Shown here in pieces: positions 8,139 through 18,681 of a stretch of DNA of 64,000 nucleotides (position 1 is the stretch's first letter; every line of letters starts with the position of its first letter). This DNA comes from Halodesulfovibrio marinisediminis DSM 17456 (GTDB taxonomy: Bacteria; Desulfobacterota; Desulfovibrionia; Desulfovibrionales; Desulfovibrionaceae). The notes below the pieces were generated by a model, which was given only the letters and a program-made list of their open reading frames with translations, did not search any database and had not been told where the DNA came from. The position numbers and the translations under genes are program-made. Location: assembly GCF_900129975.1 (NCBI RefSeq), contig NZ_FSRG01000004.1, positions 744,001 through 808,000 of the forward strand, written 5' to 3'.

Positions 8139-9110
8139 TTATAGCACGCACAATATGTCACTCGGTGCTTCCTGTGCCATATGACTGTATAGGCTGGATT
8201 GAATAAGCTGCTGCATCATATTGCGGAACCATATATGTGAGGCATCATGATGCTGTCGTTCATGCCATGCAATAGTATAGTCGAAGGACTCAATATAGAA
8301 AGGTAGTGCGCACCATGATAGGCCGAATTCGGGGGCAAGGTTGCTTGCAATATGGCTTGGCATTGTCGCAATCATATCAGAGTTACTTACAACTTTACAG
8401 ACTGTCGTAAACAGTGTGGCAGAAAATCGTATTGTACGACGCTTGCCGATTTTAGCCAGTTCAGCATCAATAATATGAACTTTGTCCCCACCGCCAGTAA
8501 TGGCAGCGTGCTCGAGTGTACAGTATTCATTGAGGGAAAGTCCGCCACCACGTCGCATTAGTGGATGATCCTTGCGCATGCAGCAGGCGAATTGATCGCG
8601 GCCGATAACAAGGTGATGCAGCCCCTGATACTGGGAATCCAGCATGGATGTAATCAGATCGTATGAACCGTTCGATAGCTTACTGATAGAGGTTTCATCC
8701 GCAATTTCTAGATTGATGGAAATGTTAGGAGCAACTTTTCGGTAGCTTTCCAAAACGGTGGGGAAGATATATTCGGCCACATAGTCAGATGTGGCGAATG
8801 TAAATGTGCGAGTACATTCTGCCGGATCAAAGCTGCTGCGGTCGAGTAATTCTGTTACTTCACCAAGAATGCGTTCTAGATTCTGGCTAAGTTCCACAGC
8901 ACGTTCAGTGAGGGCAAAATGGTTGCCGCTACGAACCAGAAGCGGGTCATCAAAGAGTTCCCGTAGGTGTCGCAGGTTTTTACTCATACCACTTTGCGTA
9001 ATGTTTAAACGACTTGCTGCGCGGGTAACGTTGCCTTCATCCAGCAACGCTTTTAGCGCAACAAGCAGGTTAAGGTTTACTGAAGCTAGATTAACTCGCC
9101 CTATTTTCAT
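8139..9110 (-). CDS. LysR-family transcriptional regulator (NodD-like subgroup)
   Basis: DNA-binding regulator of 323 aa. The N-terminal winged helix-turn-helix spans residues 10-70 (LLDEGNVTRAASRLNITQSG...), followed by the linker helix and a two-lobed effector-binding domain from about residue 95 (RTFTFATSDYVAEYIFPTVL). It begins 3 bp after the stop of purN with AGGGA almost touching the ATG, so translation is probably coupled to purN. The effector and targets are unknown. LysR genes often control a divergent neighbour, but here all neighbours point the same way, so it may act elsewhere or on this transcript. Confidence 0.87.
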   Translation of the reverse strand: MKIGRVNLASVNLNLLVALKALLDEGNVTRAASRLNITQSGMSKNLRHLRELFDDPLLVRSGNHFALTERAVELSQNLERILGEVTELLDRSSFDPAECTRTFTFATSDYVAEYIFPTVLESYRKVAPNISINLEIADETSISKLSNGSYDLITSMLDSQYQGLHHLVIGRDQFACCMRKDHPLMRRGGGLSLNEYCTLEHAAITGGGDKVHIIDAELAKIGKRRTIRFSATLFTTVCKVVSNSDMIATMPSHIASNLAPEFGLSWCALPFYIESFDYTIAWHERQHHDASHIWFRNMMQQLIQSSLYSHMAQEAPSDILCVL

Positions 9111-9113
9111 TCC

Positions 9114-9788
9114 CTAAAATCCATCTTCTAATTGAGGTGAAACAATAAAGCTGCCGTCAGGCACTACCTTAGGTAAGCCTGTATCCTGCACAAAAACTTT
9201 ACGTCCGTCTTGGGTTACACGTCCGGTAGCAATCCACTGTAAGACTTGCGGGTAAATGCGGTGCTCAAATGAAAGAACACGCTTCTGCACAATCTCTGCT
9301 GACTCTTCAGAAGAAAATGGAACCACTGCTTGAGCAATAATAGCACCATTGTCCATAATTTCATCTACGAAATGTACAGTGCATCCTGCCAGCTTTACAC
9401 CGTAATCAACAGCATCTGCAATGCCATGTGCTCCTTTGAAGGAAGGAAGCAGGGCAGGATGGATGTTAATAATGCGTCCTGAAAATGTTTGAATGAACAA
9501 AGGAGTCAGTAGACGCATAAAACCAGCAAGTACGATAAGATCAGCACCAGCAGCTTGAAGTTGCTCGATCATAGCCGCATCAAATGCTTCTCTGTTTTCG
9601 TAGCCTGCATGAAGAATGGTAGCTGTTGGTATTCCTGCTTTTTTTGCGCGTTCAAGCGCAAAGGCATCGCTGCGGTTGCATAGAACCAGACGGATATCTG
9701 CTTCCAGCGAACCGCGTTCTACGGCATCAATAATAGATTGTAAGTTTGAGCCGGAACCGGACGCAAGTACTGCTATTTTTAATGCCAT
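9114..9788 (-). CDS. purN: Phosphoribosylglycinamide formyltransferase PurN
   Basis: Third step of purine synthesis: transfers a formyl group from 10-formyl-tetrahydrofolate to GAR in the cytoplasm. The 224-aa protein has the phosphate loop SGSGSN (residues 10-15) and the catalytic Asn108 and His110 in INIHPALLPSFKGAHG, with Asp146 (EIMDNG) as the third member of the triad by alignment with the E. coli enzyme. GGAG precedes the ATG at 9788. The C-terminus is about 10 residues longer than E. coli PurN. It sits 79 bp after acs with no obvious terminator and is coupled to the LysR gene downstream. Confidence 0.95.
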   Translation of the reverse strand: MALKIAVLASGSGSNLQSIIDAVERGSLEADIRLVLCNRSDAFALERAKKAGIPTATILHAGYENREAFDAAMIEQLQAAGADLIVLAGFMRLLTPLFIQTFSGRIINIHPALLPSFKGAHGIADAVDYGVKLAGCTVHFVDEIMDNGAIIAQAVVPFSSEESAEIVQKRVLSFEHRIYPQVLQWIATGRVTQDGRKVFVQDTGLPKVVPDGSFIVSPQLEDGF

Positions 9789-9867
9789 GTTATCTCCGAA
9801 AAATAATAATGCACCACGTTCAACTGGGCGGACAACAATGCCGGACAGATTGCACGGTGCAACGGTC

Positions 9868-11841
9868 CTATTTGATTGTTGCCCAGAACGGGTCTTCTTC
9901 TAATGTACTGGTATCTCCACGGTCACCTCCGGTGGCCTCTGCGCGTAGTAGTCTGCGCATGATTTTACCACTACGGTTACGCGGCAGGGTGTCACGAATT
10001 TCTATGGAACCAACAACAGCAATTGAGCCGAGTTCAGCACGGACATGGTCAATGAGTTGCTGTTCTGTTTCCTCTTCTTCGTCCATAAGGTACAGCGTGT
10101 CTGTATCTTCCTTAAGTACGACAAAAGCTTTTGCCACTTCACCTCGAATGGTGTCGGGAATACCGATGACGGCACACTCTGCCACAAGCGGATGTGTGGC
10201 AAACGCAGCTTCAAATTCAGCTGTTCCGATGCGGTGTCCTGAGATCAATATTACATCATCAGCGCGACCTTGCAGCCAGATGTATCCGTCCTCGTCCTTT
10301 CGGGCAATATCTCCGGAGCAGTAACATCCGGGGAATCGCGACCAGTATATATCCTTGTAGGCCTCATCGTCATTGAAAAGAGTCGTAATCATAGCTGGCC
10401 AAGGTTTTTTGATGACCAGATATCCACCTTTTCCTGTTGGCACTGTGTTACCATCATCATCAATGATATCAACATCAATTCCAGGTAACGGTCGAGCTAC
10501 AGACCCCGGTTTGAGTATAGAAATCGGGTACGGGGAAATCATGATCATTCCGGTTTCAGTTTGCCACCATGTATCCAGCAACGGGCATTTCCCTTTGCCG
10601 ATGTGCTTATGAAACCAGACCCATGCTTCCGGTGAAATTGGTTCACCGACAGTGCCGAGCAGGCGAAGTGTACTTAAATCATGACGTAGGGCGTATTTCT
10701 CACCAAAGCGCATAAGCATACGGATAAGTGTCGGCACTGTATAGAGTACGGAAATACCCCAGCGTTCAACTACAGACCATAATCTTCCTGCTTCCGGATA
10801 TAGCTGATGCCCTTCATAAATAAAGGTAGTGGTCCCTGCCATGAGGGGACCGTAGACCACGTACGAGTGTCCTGTAATCCAACCTACGTCAGCAGTACAC
10901 CAAAAAATATCGGTAGCGTTGTTGTCAAAAACCTGAGTGAAGGTGTGATGAACCCCGACCATATAGCCGCCATGGGAATGGACAACACCCTTGGGCTTAT
11001 CTGTTGTGCCGGAAGTGTAGAGCATGAACAACGGGTCGGTTGCATCCATAGTTTCTGTTATGGCTTCGTAGGATTTGCCGCGCATAATATCATGCCACCA
11101 CAAATCTTTTTCTGTATCCATGTCTACTGTTACATGAGTGCGGTGCACAACAATGGTGTGGTCTACAGAGTGTTCAACCTGTTTCAGTGCTTCATCGACA
11201 AGCGGCTTAAGCGAGAGAATTCGACCGTTACGGTAGAAGGCATCAACCGTAATGATGATTTTTGGTTTTGCATCTTCAATACGCTCCGCGAGAGCATTGG
11301 CAGAGAATCCAGCGAATACGACACTATGAATTGCGCCGATTTTAGCTGCCGCCAGCATGGATATAACGGTCTCCGGCAGGGATGGAAGATAGATGACTAC
11401 TCTGTCACCTCTAGTTACACCAAGTTCGCGTAGTGCGTTGGCGCACTTGTTAACTTCCCTGTAAAGCTCAAAGTATGTGAGTCGTCTGGTATCGCCCGGT
11501 TCACCTTCCCAGATAAGCGCAAGTTTGTTGCGGTTAGGGGAGGTTATATGCCTGTCGAGGGCATTGTGAACTATGTTACAGCGAGCACCGTAAAACCATT
11601 TGTAGAAGGGGGCATCCGTCTCGTTAAGAACGGTGTCCCAGCGTCGGTACCATTGAAGTCGTTCTGCGGCATCTTCCCAGTAGGCCAAGCTATTAACGTT
11701 AGCTTTGTGGTGGGCATGTTTGAGATCAGCAGGGTTTACAGCAGAGTCTGCAATAACACGCGGCAGAGGACGGAAGACACGTTGTTCCGTTAAAAGAGAT
11801 TCAATAGTGCCGTTAGATGTAGGTTGTGTGTTGTCTGTCAT
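9868..11841 (-). CDS. acs: Acetyl-CoA synthetase (AMP-forming)
   Basis: Activates acetate with ATP and CoA to acetyl-CoA in the cytoplasm; in an incompletely oxidising sulfate reducer it would scavenge or assimilate acetate. The 657-aa length is standard. The phosphate loop YTSGTTDKPKG lies at residues 275-285, the adenylation core WWQTETGM near 415, and the C-terminal lid has RSGKIMRR with Lys626, the lysine that is acetylated in Salmonella Acs. The ATG at 11841 comes 1 bp after the stop of the LytTR regulator gene (TAG-C-ATG), so translation is coupled and the regulator is probably tied to acetate metabolism. Confidence 0.95.
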   Translation of the reverse strand: MTDNTQPTSNGTIESLLTEQRVFRPLPRVIADSAVNPADLKHAHHKANVNSLAYWEDAAERLQWYRRWDTVLNETDAPFYKWFYGARCNIVHNALDRHITSPNRNKLALIWEGEPGDTRRLTYFELYREVNKCANALRELGVTRGDRVVIYLPSLPETVISMLAAAKIGAIHSVVFAGFSANALAERIEDAKPKIIITVDAFYRNGRILSLKPLVDEALKQVEHSVDHTIVVHRTHVTVDMDTEKDLWWHDIMRGKSYEAITETMDATDPLFMLYTSGTTDKPKGVVHSHGGYMVGVHHTFTQVFDNNATDIFWCTADVGWITGHSYVVYGPLMAGTTTFIYEGHQLYPEAGRLWSVVERWGISVLYTVPTLIRMLMRFGEKYALRHDLSTLRLLGTVGEPISPEAWVWFHKHIGKGKCPLLDTWWQTETGMIMISPYPISILKPGSVARPLPGIDVDIIDDDGNTVPTGKGGYLVIKKPWPAMITTLFNDDEAYKDIYWSRFPGCYCSGDIARKDEDGYIWLQGRADDVILISGHRIGTAEFEAAFATHPLVAECAVIGIPDTIRGEVAKAFVVLKEDTDTLYLMDEEEETEQQLIDHVRAELGSIAVVGSIEIRDTLPRNRSGKIMRRLLRAEATGGDRGDTSTLEEDPFWATIK

Positions 11842-11842
11842 G

Positions 11843-12727
11843 CTATAGCCCCAAAACTTGTTTGAGTTCGCCTAACCGCCTGCGGCTGATAGGAATTTCA
11901 ATGCGAGTACGTCCGGCTGTTCTCAGCATAAAGTTAGAGCCGGGAAGTGATGCGATTTCTGTAACCATATCAAGATTCACAAGGAACTTACGATGCGCAC
12001 GGAAAAAGTTGTGCGGGCGCAGTCTGGCTTCAAGGATTTTCAACCTGTACGAGGTTAGGTGTTTTCCTGAAGCGGTGTGGACATAGGTGTAGTCTTCGCT
12101 GGCTTCAATAAAGATAATCTCGTTGTACGGCAACAGCATAGTGCGTCCGCCAGAGGTGATAGCAAGTTTTTCGATCTCTGCGGGGCGGAATTTTTCTGTA
12201 AGCTCCCATGCCTGTCGTAACGCGTGGAGGAACTGGTCCTGCTCTTCCTCTTCTAAAGGAAGTTGCAGTGTTTGTTCCGGTTCTTCCTGCATATCGTCGG
12301 AAGAGTCACGGACAGTTGGTTCCTGCCATTGTGTGGATGGTTCCTGCGCGAGGTTGAAGTGCATCCTGAATTGCTCAAGACGCGAAACAGAACGCGCAAA
12401 CCGTTCTTGTGTACAAGGAAAAATGAGATAATCTGTGGCATCGAGTTCAAACGCTGTAAAAGCGTCGTCCTCATTGTCTGCCAGAAAAATAAGAGCAGGT
12501 TGTTTGGTGCGTCCGCGGAGGCGCCGCGTGAGTTCAAAGCCGTCTCGTGGTTCTTGTATGGAAACTGCCACAACAAGAACTGCATATTCAATGGCACTAA
12601 GCAGTTCAAGTGCCTCGTCTACATGCACGGCCTCGCCCACTATTCGCACAAAATCAACTGGCTCGAAAAATTTTCTGAGCTGTGTGCGGATTTCTGGATC
12701 CGGATGAACAAGAAGTGTTGGTAACAT
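11843..12727 (-). CDS. LytTR-type regulator with a degenerate receiver domain
   Basis: Predicted DNA-binding regulator of 294 aa. An N-terminal receiver fold (residues 1-110) is followed by an acidic linker (about 130-165, rich in Glu, Asp and Gln) and a C-terminal LytTR domain (about 195-294) with the typical LPYNEIIFIEASEDYTYVHT and FFRAHRKFLVNLD blocks. The receiver lacks phosphorylation residues: the position of the acceptor Asp is Val55 (VVAVSIQEPRDG), the conserved Lys before Pro is Phe103 (DYLIFP), and the acidic pocket is reduced to HPDPE. It is therefore unlikely to be phosphorylated. The ATG at 12727 is the first canonical start; the ribosome site is weak. It is translationally coupled to acs. 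Confidence 0.88.
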   Translation of the reverse strand: MLPTLLVHPDPEIRTQLRKFFEPVDFVRIVGEAVHVDEALELLSAIEYAVLVVAVSIQEPRDGFELTRRLRGRTKQPALIFLADNEDDAFTAFELDATDYLIFPCTQERFARSVSRLEQFRMHFNLAQEPSTQWQEPTVRDSSDDMQEEPEQTLQLPLEEEEQDQFLHALRQAWELTEKFRPAEIEKLAITSGGRTMLLPYNEIIFIEASEDYTYVHTASGKHLTSYRLKILEARLRPHNFFRAHRKFLVNLDMVTEIASLPGSNFMLRTAGRTRIEIPISRRRLGELKQVLGL

Positions 12728-12865
12728 AGTTGGCAACCGTGATTAGAAAACTGAAAAAATGAATATATAACTGACTGATTCAATACTACATACTCAATAG
12801 CTTCATGTGAAGGGAAACTCATTCTTCTCTGGTTGAACAGTTAATCTCGTATTTATGTAGCGCAT

Positions 12866-12893
12866 AAAAAAAGACCACACAATGTGCGGTCTT
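12866..12893 (-). terminator. Terminator of the rny transcript
   Basis: On the minus strand AAGACCGCAC pairs with GTGTGGTCTT (one G-U) around an ATT loop at 12871-12893, followed by a T-run (12866-12870). The wobble pair exists only in the minus-strand RNA, which fits termination of rny 27 bp upstream. Confidence 0.85.
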
Positions 12894-12919
12894 TTTTACG
12901 TACTCTAGAGAGCGTCTTG

Positions 12920-14479
12920 CTATTTTGCAAAGCCTACTGCGCGGCGTTCGCGGATTACGGTTACGCGAATCTGACCCGGGTAGGTAAGATTGTTTTCAAT
13001 CTTATCAGCAATCTCTTTGCAGAGCAGGTAGGTGGAGTCGTCATCAACGTTATCGGAGTTAACCATAACACGGATTTCTCGACCAGCCTGAATAGCGTAT
13101 GCTTTAGCTACGCCGTCAAATGCTGTTGCAATGCCTTCAAGTTCTTCAAGGCGTTTTACGTAGTTCTCAAGGAGTTCTTTACGAGCACCTGGACGGGCGC
13201 CGGACAGGGAGTCCGCGGCCTGAACGAGAACAGCAAGAGCAGTGGTCGGCGGAGTATCTTCATGGTGCGCTGCAATTGCGTGTATAATATCTTTAGCTTC
13301 GCCGTATTTTTTAGCCAGATCAGCACCGATGAGTGCGTGCGGGCCCTCAACTTCATGGTCAACAGCTTTACCAAGGTCGTGCAGCAGACCTGCACGTTTA
13401 GCCTTTTTAACATCAAGGCCAAGCTCAGCAGCCATCATGCCACAGAGGGAAGAAACTTCCAGAGAGTGCTGCAGCACGTTCTGAGAGAAACTTGTGCGGT
13501 ATTTAAGCTGACCGAGGAACTTGATAAGCTCTGGGTGGATACCGTGAACGCCAGCATCAAATGTAGCCTGTTCACCTACTTCACGAAGCTGTACTTCCAG
13601 TTCCTGTTCAACCTTGCGAACAACATCTTCGATGCGTGCAGGGTGGATACGGCCATCGCTGATGAGACGTTCAAGTGCCATTTTGGCAATCTGACGACGC
13701 AGCGGGCTGTAAGCAGAAAGGATTACAGTTTCAGGGGTATCGTCGATGATGAGGTCAACACCGGTGGCTGCTTCGATAGCGCGGATGTTGCGCCCTTCAC
13801 GGCCAATGATGCGTCCTTTCATGTCTTCGCTTGGCAAGGTTACAGCGGTAACGGTCTGTTCACCTACGTAGTCACCTGCGTAGCGCTGGATAGCAGTAGC
13901 AATGATGTGCTGAGATTTGCGGTTTGCAGTCTCTTTTGCTTCCATTTCGATCTGGCGGATCATTTTAGCGGCTTCATGCTTGGTGCGTGCTTCCACTTCA
14001 TTGAAGAGGCGTTCTTTTGCTTCTTCAATGGTGAGGCCAGATACTTCTTGTAATTTCAATTCCTGCTCATCCAGTTTGGAATCAAGCAGGGTAATTTTAT
14101 CTTCAAGCTTACGCTCTTTACGAGTGAGGTCTTTTTCCAGTGAAAGCAGTTCCTGCTCTTTCTGGTTAGCCTGTTCGCGTTTGCGTTCTACGCGTTCACT
14201 GAGTTCCTGAATTTTACGGTCGCGAGTTTTTGTTTCATTTTCACGGTCTTTAAATTCACGCTCAATTTCGCGTTTTTGTTTGTAAATCTCGTCCTGACCC
14301 TGAAGAATGATTTCTTTCTTTTGAGCCTGTGCTTCCTTGCGAGCTTCTTCAATGATGCGTGTGGAAAGTTCCTTTGCGTCACCCATTCGCTTAGAGGAAA
14401 CAACTTTATGCAGTGCGTATCCGGAACCAGCTCCAATGATAGCACCTACAAGGACGAGCCCGAATGAGATCAGACTCAT
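12920..14479 (-). CDS. rny: Ribonuclease Y
   Basis: Membrane-anchored endoribonuclease that starts mRNA decay. The 519-aa protein has an N-terminal membrane helix ([19 protein letters not shown]), a long coiled coil to about residue 200, a KH RNA-binding domain ([21 protein letters not shown]) and the HD phosphodiesterase domain with [10 protein letters not shown]. The ATG at 14479 is chosen because GGGAGAAAAGG precedes it and the membrane anchor then starts at the N-terminus; the frame continues to 14542 without purpose. Upstream lie zapA and a zapB-like gene (171-bp gap) in the same direction; a terminator follows. A large open frame on the opposite strand is a shadow of this gene. Confidence 0.96.
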   Translation of the reverse strand: MSLISFGLVLVGAIIGAGSGYALHKVVSSKRMGDAKELSTRIIEEARKEAQAQKKEIILQGQDEIYKQKREIEREFKDRENETKTRDRKIQELSERVERKREQANQKEQELLSLEKDLTRKERKLEDKITLLDSKLDEQELKLQEVSGLTIEEAKERLFNEVEARTKHEAAKMIRQIEMEAKETANRKSQHIIATAIQRYAGDYVGEQTVTAVTLPSEDMKGRIIGREGRNIRAIEAATGVDLIIDDTPETVILSAYSPLRRQIAKMALERLISDGRIHPARIEDVVRKVEQELEVQLREVGEQATFDAGVHGIHPELIKFLGQLKYRTSFSQNVLQHSLEVSSLCGMMAAELGLDVKKAKRAGLLHDLGKAVDHEVEGPHALIGADLAKKYGEAKDIIHAIAAHHEDTPPTTALAVLVQAADSLSGARPGARKELLENYVKRLEELEGIATAFDGVAKAYAIQAGREIRVMVNSDNVDDDSTYLLCKEIADKIENNLTYPGQIRVTVIRERRAVGFAK

Positions 14480-14650
14480 ACCTTTTCTCCCGTTATTACA
14501 CACAGATTTGGTGAATCTGAGATGTACAAGTTTAGAGCACAACTGTGCCTTTATATATAAAGTGAAAGTGGAAAAAAGCCCCGACTGACTGCATTACAAT
14601 AATACAGTATTGCGTACTATGAGCAGGAACATATGCAAAAGTTAGACAGA

Positions 14651-14938
14651 TTATTCCTGCGGTGCTGCGTTATTATCTGCGCAGCTTTCCACTTTCGTTG
14701 TTAGTCGTTCTAATCGCTCTTCAAGCGCATGCAGCTTATCTGCTGTTTGCAAATAATCATCAGCAAGTCCTAAAAGAAGGAAGGTGAGCAACTTTTCCTT
14801 GCTTATAGGCATACCCGGACTGTAGAGCGCATTATAGCGATCTTCTACGAGCACTTTTGCTCGTTCGACAGTGTCGTGGTCTGCTTCCGATTTGAAAGAG
14901 ACTTCAGTGCCGAGTATCTTCAGGTTGAAGCTGCGCAT
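14651..14938 (-). CDS. zapA: Cell division protein ZapA
   Basis: FtsZ-bundling protein that stabilises the Z ring. The 95-aa sequence has the ZapA fold: beta hairpin (FNLKILGTEVSFKSEADHDTVERAKVLVEDRYNA by position 4-37), then the conserved KLLTFLLLGLADDYL helix and a C-terminal coiled coil (residues 65-85). It starts 6 bp after the stop of the zapB-like gene without its own ribosome site, so translation looks coupled. Association with a ZapB-like coiled coil and rny is a common order in this group. Confidence 0.92.
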   Translation of the reverse strand: MRSFNLKILGTEVSFKSEADHDTVERAKVLVEDRYNALYSPGMPISKEKLLTFLLLGLADDYLQTADKLHALEERLERLTTKVESCADNNAAPQE

Positions 14939-14944
14939 AATGTA

Positions 14945-15181
14945 CTACATTGAGTCTGAAGAGGTTGAAAGTTTAGACAGCAGACCGTCGATACGACCCA
15001 TAACTGCTTCTTTCGTGGAACGTTCTTGTTCCAATTCTTCCTTTAATGAACGGTTCTCTTCTTCAAGCACAGAAAGGCTTACTTCAACTTCTTCTTTAAG
15101 CTGAATGTTTTCGTTCTTAAGGGTTTCAATTTCTTCAAGAAGAGATTCCAGTCTTTGTTCTAAACGGTCTATAAGTTCCAT
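14945..15181 (-). CDS. ZapB-like coiled-coil division protein
   Basis: A 78-residue protein that is coiled coil over nearly its whole length (heptads from residue 2 to about 60, ELIDRLEQRLESLLEEIETL...), ending in a short Ser-rich tail. Size, composition and adjacency to zapA indicate the ZapB/DUF904 type, which links FtsZ-bound ZapA to the nucleoid side of the division apparatus. Coiled-coil sequences are weakly diagnostic, so identity rests mainly on context. AAGGAT lies 10 bp before the ATG at 15181. Confidence 0.75.
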   Translation of the reverse strand: MELIDRLEQRLESLLEEIETLKNENIQLKEEVEVSLSVLEEENRSLKEELEQERSTKEAVMGRIDGLLSKLSTSSDSM

Positions 15182-15218
15182 AAGCTTTAACTATCCTTTT
15201 TGGTACGAGAAATCAATA

Positions 15219-16592
15219 CTAGCGTTTTTTAGGCAAGTTCTTTTGCCTAGCGCGAGCAATAGCAATAGAGTTTTCAGGAATATCTTTAGTTATAACGGAG
15301 CCTGCGCCAATAAGTGCATTTTGCCCTACGCAAACAGGGGCAACCAGAGAGGTGTTAGAGCCGATAAAGGCACCATCTTCAATGGTTGTTTTGTGCTTGT
15401 TAACACCGTCGTAGTTACAGGTAATAGTACCTGCGCCAATGTTAACACCTGTGCCCACTTCAGCATCCCCAAGATAAGTGAAGTGATTTGCTTTGGAGCC
15501 TTCTCCTAATACGGATTTTTTCATTTCAACAAAGTTACCGACTTTGGAACCCTGTTCCATGACAGCACCTGGACGAAGGCGTGCGTAAGGACCTGCAGAG
15601 CAGTTTTTTCCCACGGTTGCACCTTCAAGGTGGCTAAATGGATGAATAACACATCCTTCCGCTAAATTGGAATCTTTAATCCAAGTGTTAGAATAAATTT
15701 CTGCACCGCGTGAAACGTGTGTTGTACCGTAGAGTTCGCACGGACCATGCAAGACTGCACCGGGTTCAAGAGTAACCATTGGCCCAAGACGGACGTATTC
15801 CGGTGCATGGATGGTGACACCTTGTTCAAGCCATTCCATAACAAGGTTGGCGCGGAGCAGGGATTCTGAACGGACAAGCTCTGCAGGATTATTGATGCCG
15901 AGAAGATGTGGATCGTTTCCACAGTCAACGCCGACAACAGTCATTTGTTGTTCAACAGCAAATCCTACGAGGTCGGTGATATAGTATTCGCCGCTTTTGT
16001 TCTCGTTGCTGAGGCGTTTGAGAAGCGGGGCAACACTTGCGATTTTAAGCAGGTAAATGCCTGCATTGATCTCACGGGGTTCCGGACCATGTAAGCTTTC
16101 ATCGTAGTCTTTTGCTTCGATAATAGCTGCTACATCGCCAAGATGACGCACAACGCGGCCGAACGAGCCAGGTTGCGGGAGGGTAAGGGTCATGAAGCCA
16201 ATATCAGCGTTACTGGCTAAAGACTCTTTTAAAAAATTGATGAGACGTGGCTGCGGTAATAACGGTGTGTCACCGTTAATGACAAGCACGTGGGAAAGGC
16301 CGGACTCTATAAGTTCGTCCCAAGCTGTCTGTAATGCGTGTCCTGTACCGAGCTGTTCGGTTTGATGAATAAAGTTTCTATTTTCGTTTGCAAATGCCTG
16401 TTCGATCATTTCAGACTTATGACCGATAACAGTCCAGATGCCTTCCCCGAAAAGAGGATCTAACGCTGTATATACGTAACGGAGCATTGGTGCGCCTAAA
16501 AGCTCTTGAAGAACCTTAGGCTTGTCAGAGTGCATACGGGTTCCTTTACCCGCGGCAAGCACAAGTGCTCCGATTGTTTCTCTGGCAGACAT
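15219..16592 (-). CDS. glmU: Bifunctional UDP-GlcNAc synthesis enzyme GlmU
   Basis: Acetylates glucosamine-1-phosphate and uridylylates it to UDP-GlcNAc for peptidoglycan and LPS. The 457-aa protein has the N-terminal nucleotidyltransferase motif LVLAAGKGTRM (residue 10-20) with KVLQEL, and a C-terminal left-handed beta helix of hexapeptide repeats from about 250, including NFVEMKKSVLGEGSKANH and ITCNYDGVNKHKT. The ATG at 16592 has GGAG 6 bp upstream; the earlier GTG at 16598 overlaps that site. It precedes the zapB-like gene by 37 bp, so glmU, zapB and zapA probably share a transcript. Confidence 0.96.
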   Translation of the reverse strand: MSARETIGALVLAAGKGTRMHSDKPKVLQELLGAPMLRYVYTALDPLFGEGIWTVIGHKSEMIEQAFANENRNFIHQTEQLGTGHALQTAWDELIESGLSHVLVINGDTPLLPQPRLINFLKESLASNADIGFMTLTLPQPGSFGRVVRHLGDVAAIIEAKDYDESLHGPEPREINAGIYLLKIASVAPLLKRLSNENKSGEYYITDLVGFAVEQQMTVVGVDCGNDPHLLGINNPAELVRSESLLRANLVMEWLEQGVTIHAPEYVRLGPMVTLEPGAVLHGPCELYGTTHVSRGAEIYSNTWIKDSNLAEGCVIHPFSHLEGATVGKNCSAGPYARLRPGAVMEQGSKVGNFVEMKKSVLGEGSKANHFTYLGDAEVGTGVNIGAGTITCNYDGVNKHKTTIEDGAFIGSNTSLVAPVCVGQNALIGAGSVITKDIPENSIAIARARQKNLPKKR

Positions 16593-16729
16593 TATCACTC
16601 CTGAGATAACATGGTAACAAGTACTTCTAACGCATATGTACTACGTGTGGGAACGGGGGCTTGTCTAGTAGAAACCTATAATAGATGCTTATAAGAAAAT
16701 ACGTAAGAGAGCACAGGACGGGAGTTGAA

Positions 16730-16753
16730 GGGAGGGAGGGGACAGGGCAGGGG
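16730..16753 (+). other. G-quadruplex-forming sequence between atpC and glmU
   Basis: Five runs of three or four G (GGG-A-GGG-A-GGGG-ACA-GGG-CA-GGGG) satisfy the G-quadruplex rule on the plus strand. It lies after the atp terminator and 140 bp upstream of glmU, on the template strand for glmU transcription. The surrounding 45 bp is also strongly purine-skewed. Confidence 0.6.
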
Positions 16754-16772
16754 ACTGAAATCGTTAAAAAAT

Positions 16773-16806
16773 AAAAAAGCAGGCTGTTCGAAAACAGCCT
16801 GCTTTT
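16773..16806 (-). terminator. Terminator of the atp F1 operon
   Basis: A perfect 14-bp stem AAAAGCAGGCTGTT/AACAGCCTGCTTTT with a TTCG loop (16775-16806) ends in a T-run on the minus strand, 25 bp after the atpC stop. The UUCG-type loop adds stability. Confidence 0.93.
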
Positions 16807-16830
16807 TATATTGCGATTGTCTGAATCTTA

Positions 16831-17232
16831 TTAAGATTCAAGCAGTTTGAGGCGGTGAAGTGCTCGAGCAAGAGCTGCTCGTGCACGAGCGTAGTCAACA
16901 TTGTCCATTTCCATGGACATACGCTGTTCTGCACGCTCTTTAGCCTGACGCGCACGATCGATATCGATATCTTCAGCGCGCTCAGCAGCCTCAGCAAGGA
17001 CGGTTACCTTGTTGTCGGAGATCTCTGCAAACCCACCGGAGATAAACACGTAACGTGTCTGTCCATCAGCGTTGTAGTGCAGAGGGCCAACCTGCAGGGC
17101 AGCAAGGAACGGGATGTGATTTGGAAGGATACCAAACTCACCGTCGAAACCAGGTGCGCCTACGTAGTCCACATCTTCGCTAAGTACGAGCCGATCTGGC
17201 GTAACAATCTCGAGACGAAGTGTATTTTCCAT
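16831..17232 (-). CDS. atpC: ATP synthase epsilon subunit
   Basis: Rotor subunit of F1 that couples gamma to the c ring and can inhibit hydrolysis. The 133-aa protein has the N-terminal beta barrel ([37 protein letters not shown]) and a C-terminal helical hairpin from about residue 90 ([15 protein letters not shown]), both full length. It is last in the operon, 20 bp after atpD, with GGAG before the ATG, and is followed by a strong terminator. Confidence 0.96.
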   Translation of the reverse strand: MENTLRLEIVTPDRLVLSEDVDYVGAPGFDGEFGILPNHIPFLAALQVGPLHYNADGQTRYVFISGGFAEISDNKVTVLAEAAERAEDIDIDRARQAKERAEQRMSMEMDNVDYARARAALARALHRLKLLES

Positions 17233-17252
17233 AAGTCAGCTCCTTTTCTGGA

Positions 17253-18665
<1,413 letters not shown>

Positions 18666-18681
18666 TTATTCGCTCCCTTAC

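Noticed and set aside
12884-14053. Open frame of 389 codons on the plus strand
   Set aside because: It lies wholly antisense to the well-supported rny gene, is rich in Cys and Phe, and has no ribosome site; it is a shadow of codon bias.
14480-14650. Possible 6S RNA between zapA and rny
   Set aside because: 6S RNA is linked to zapA in other groups, but this gap lacks the long rod-like pairing with a central bubble; only a short CAGATT/AATCTG stem is visible.
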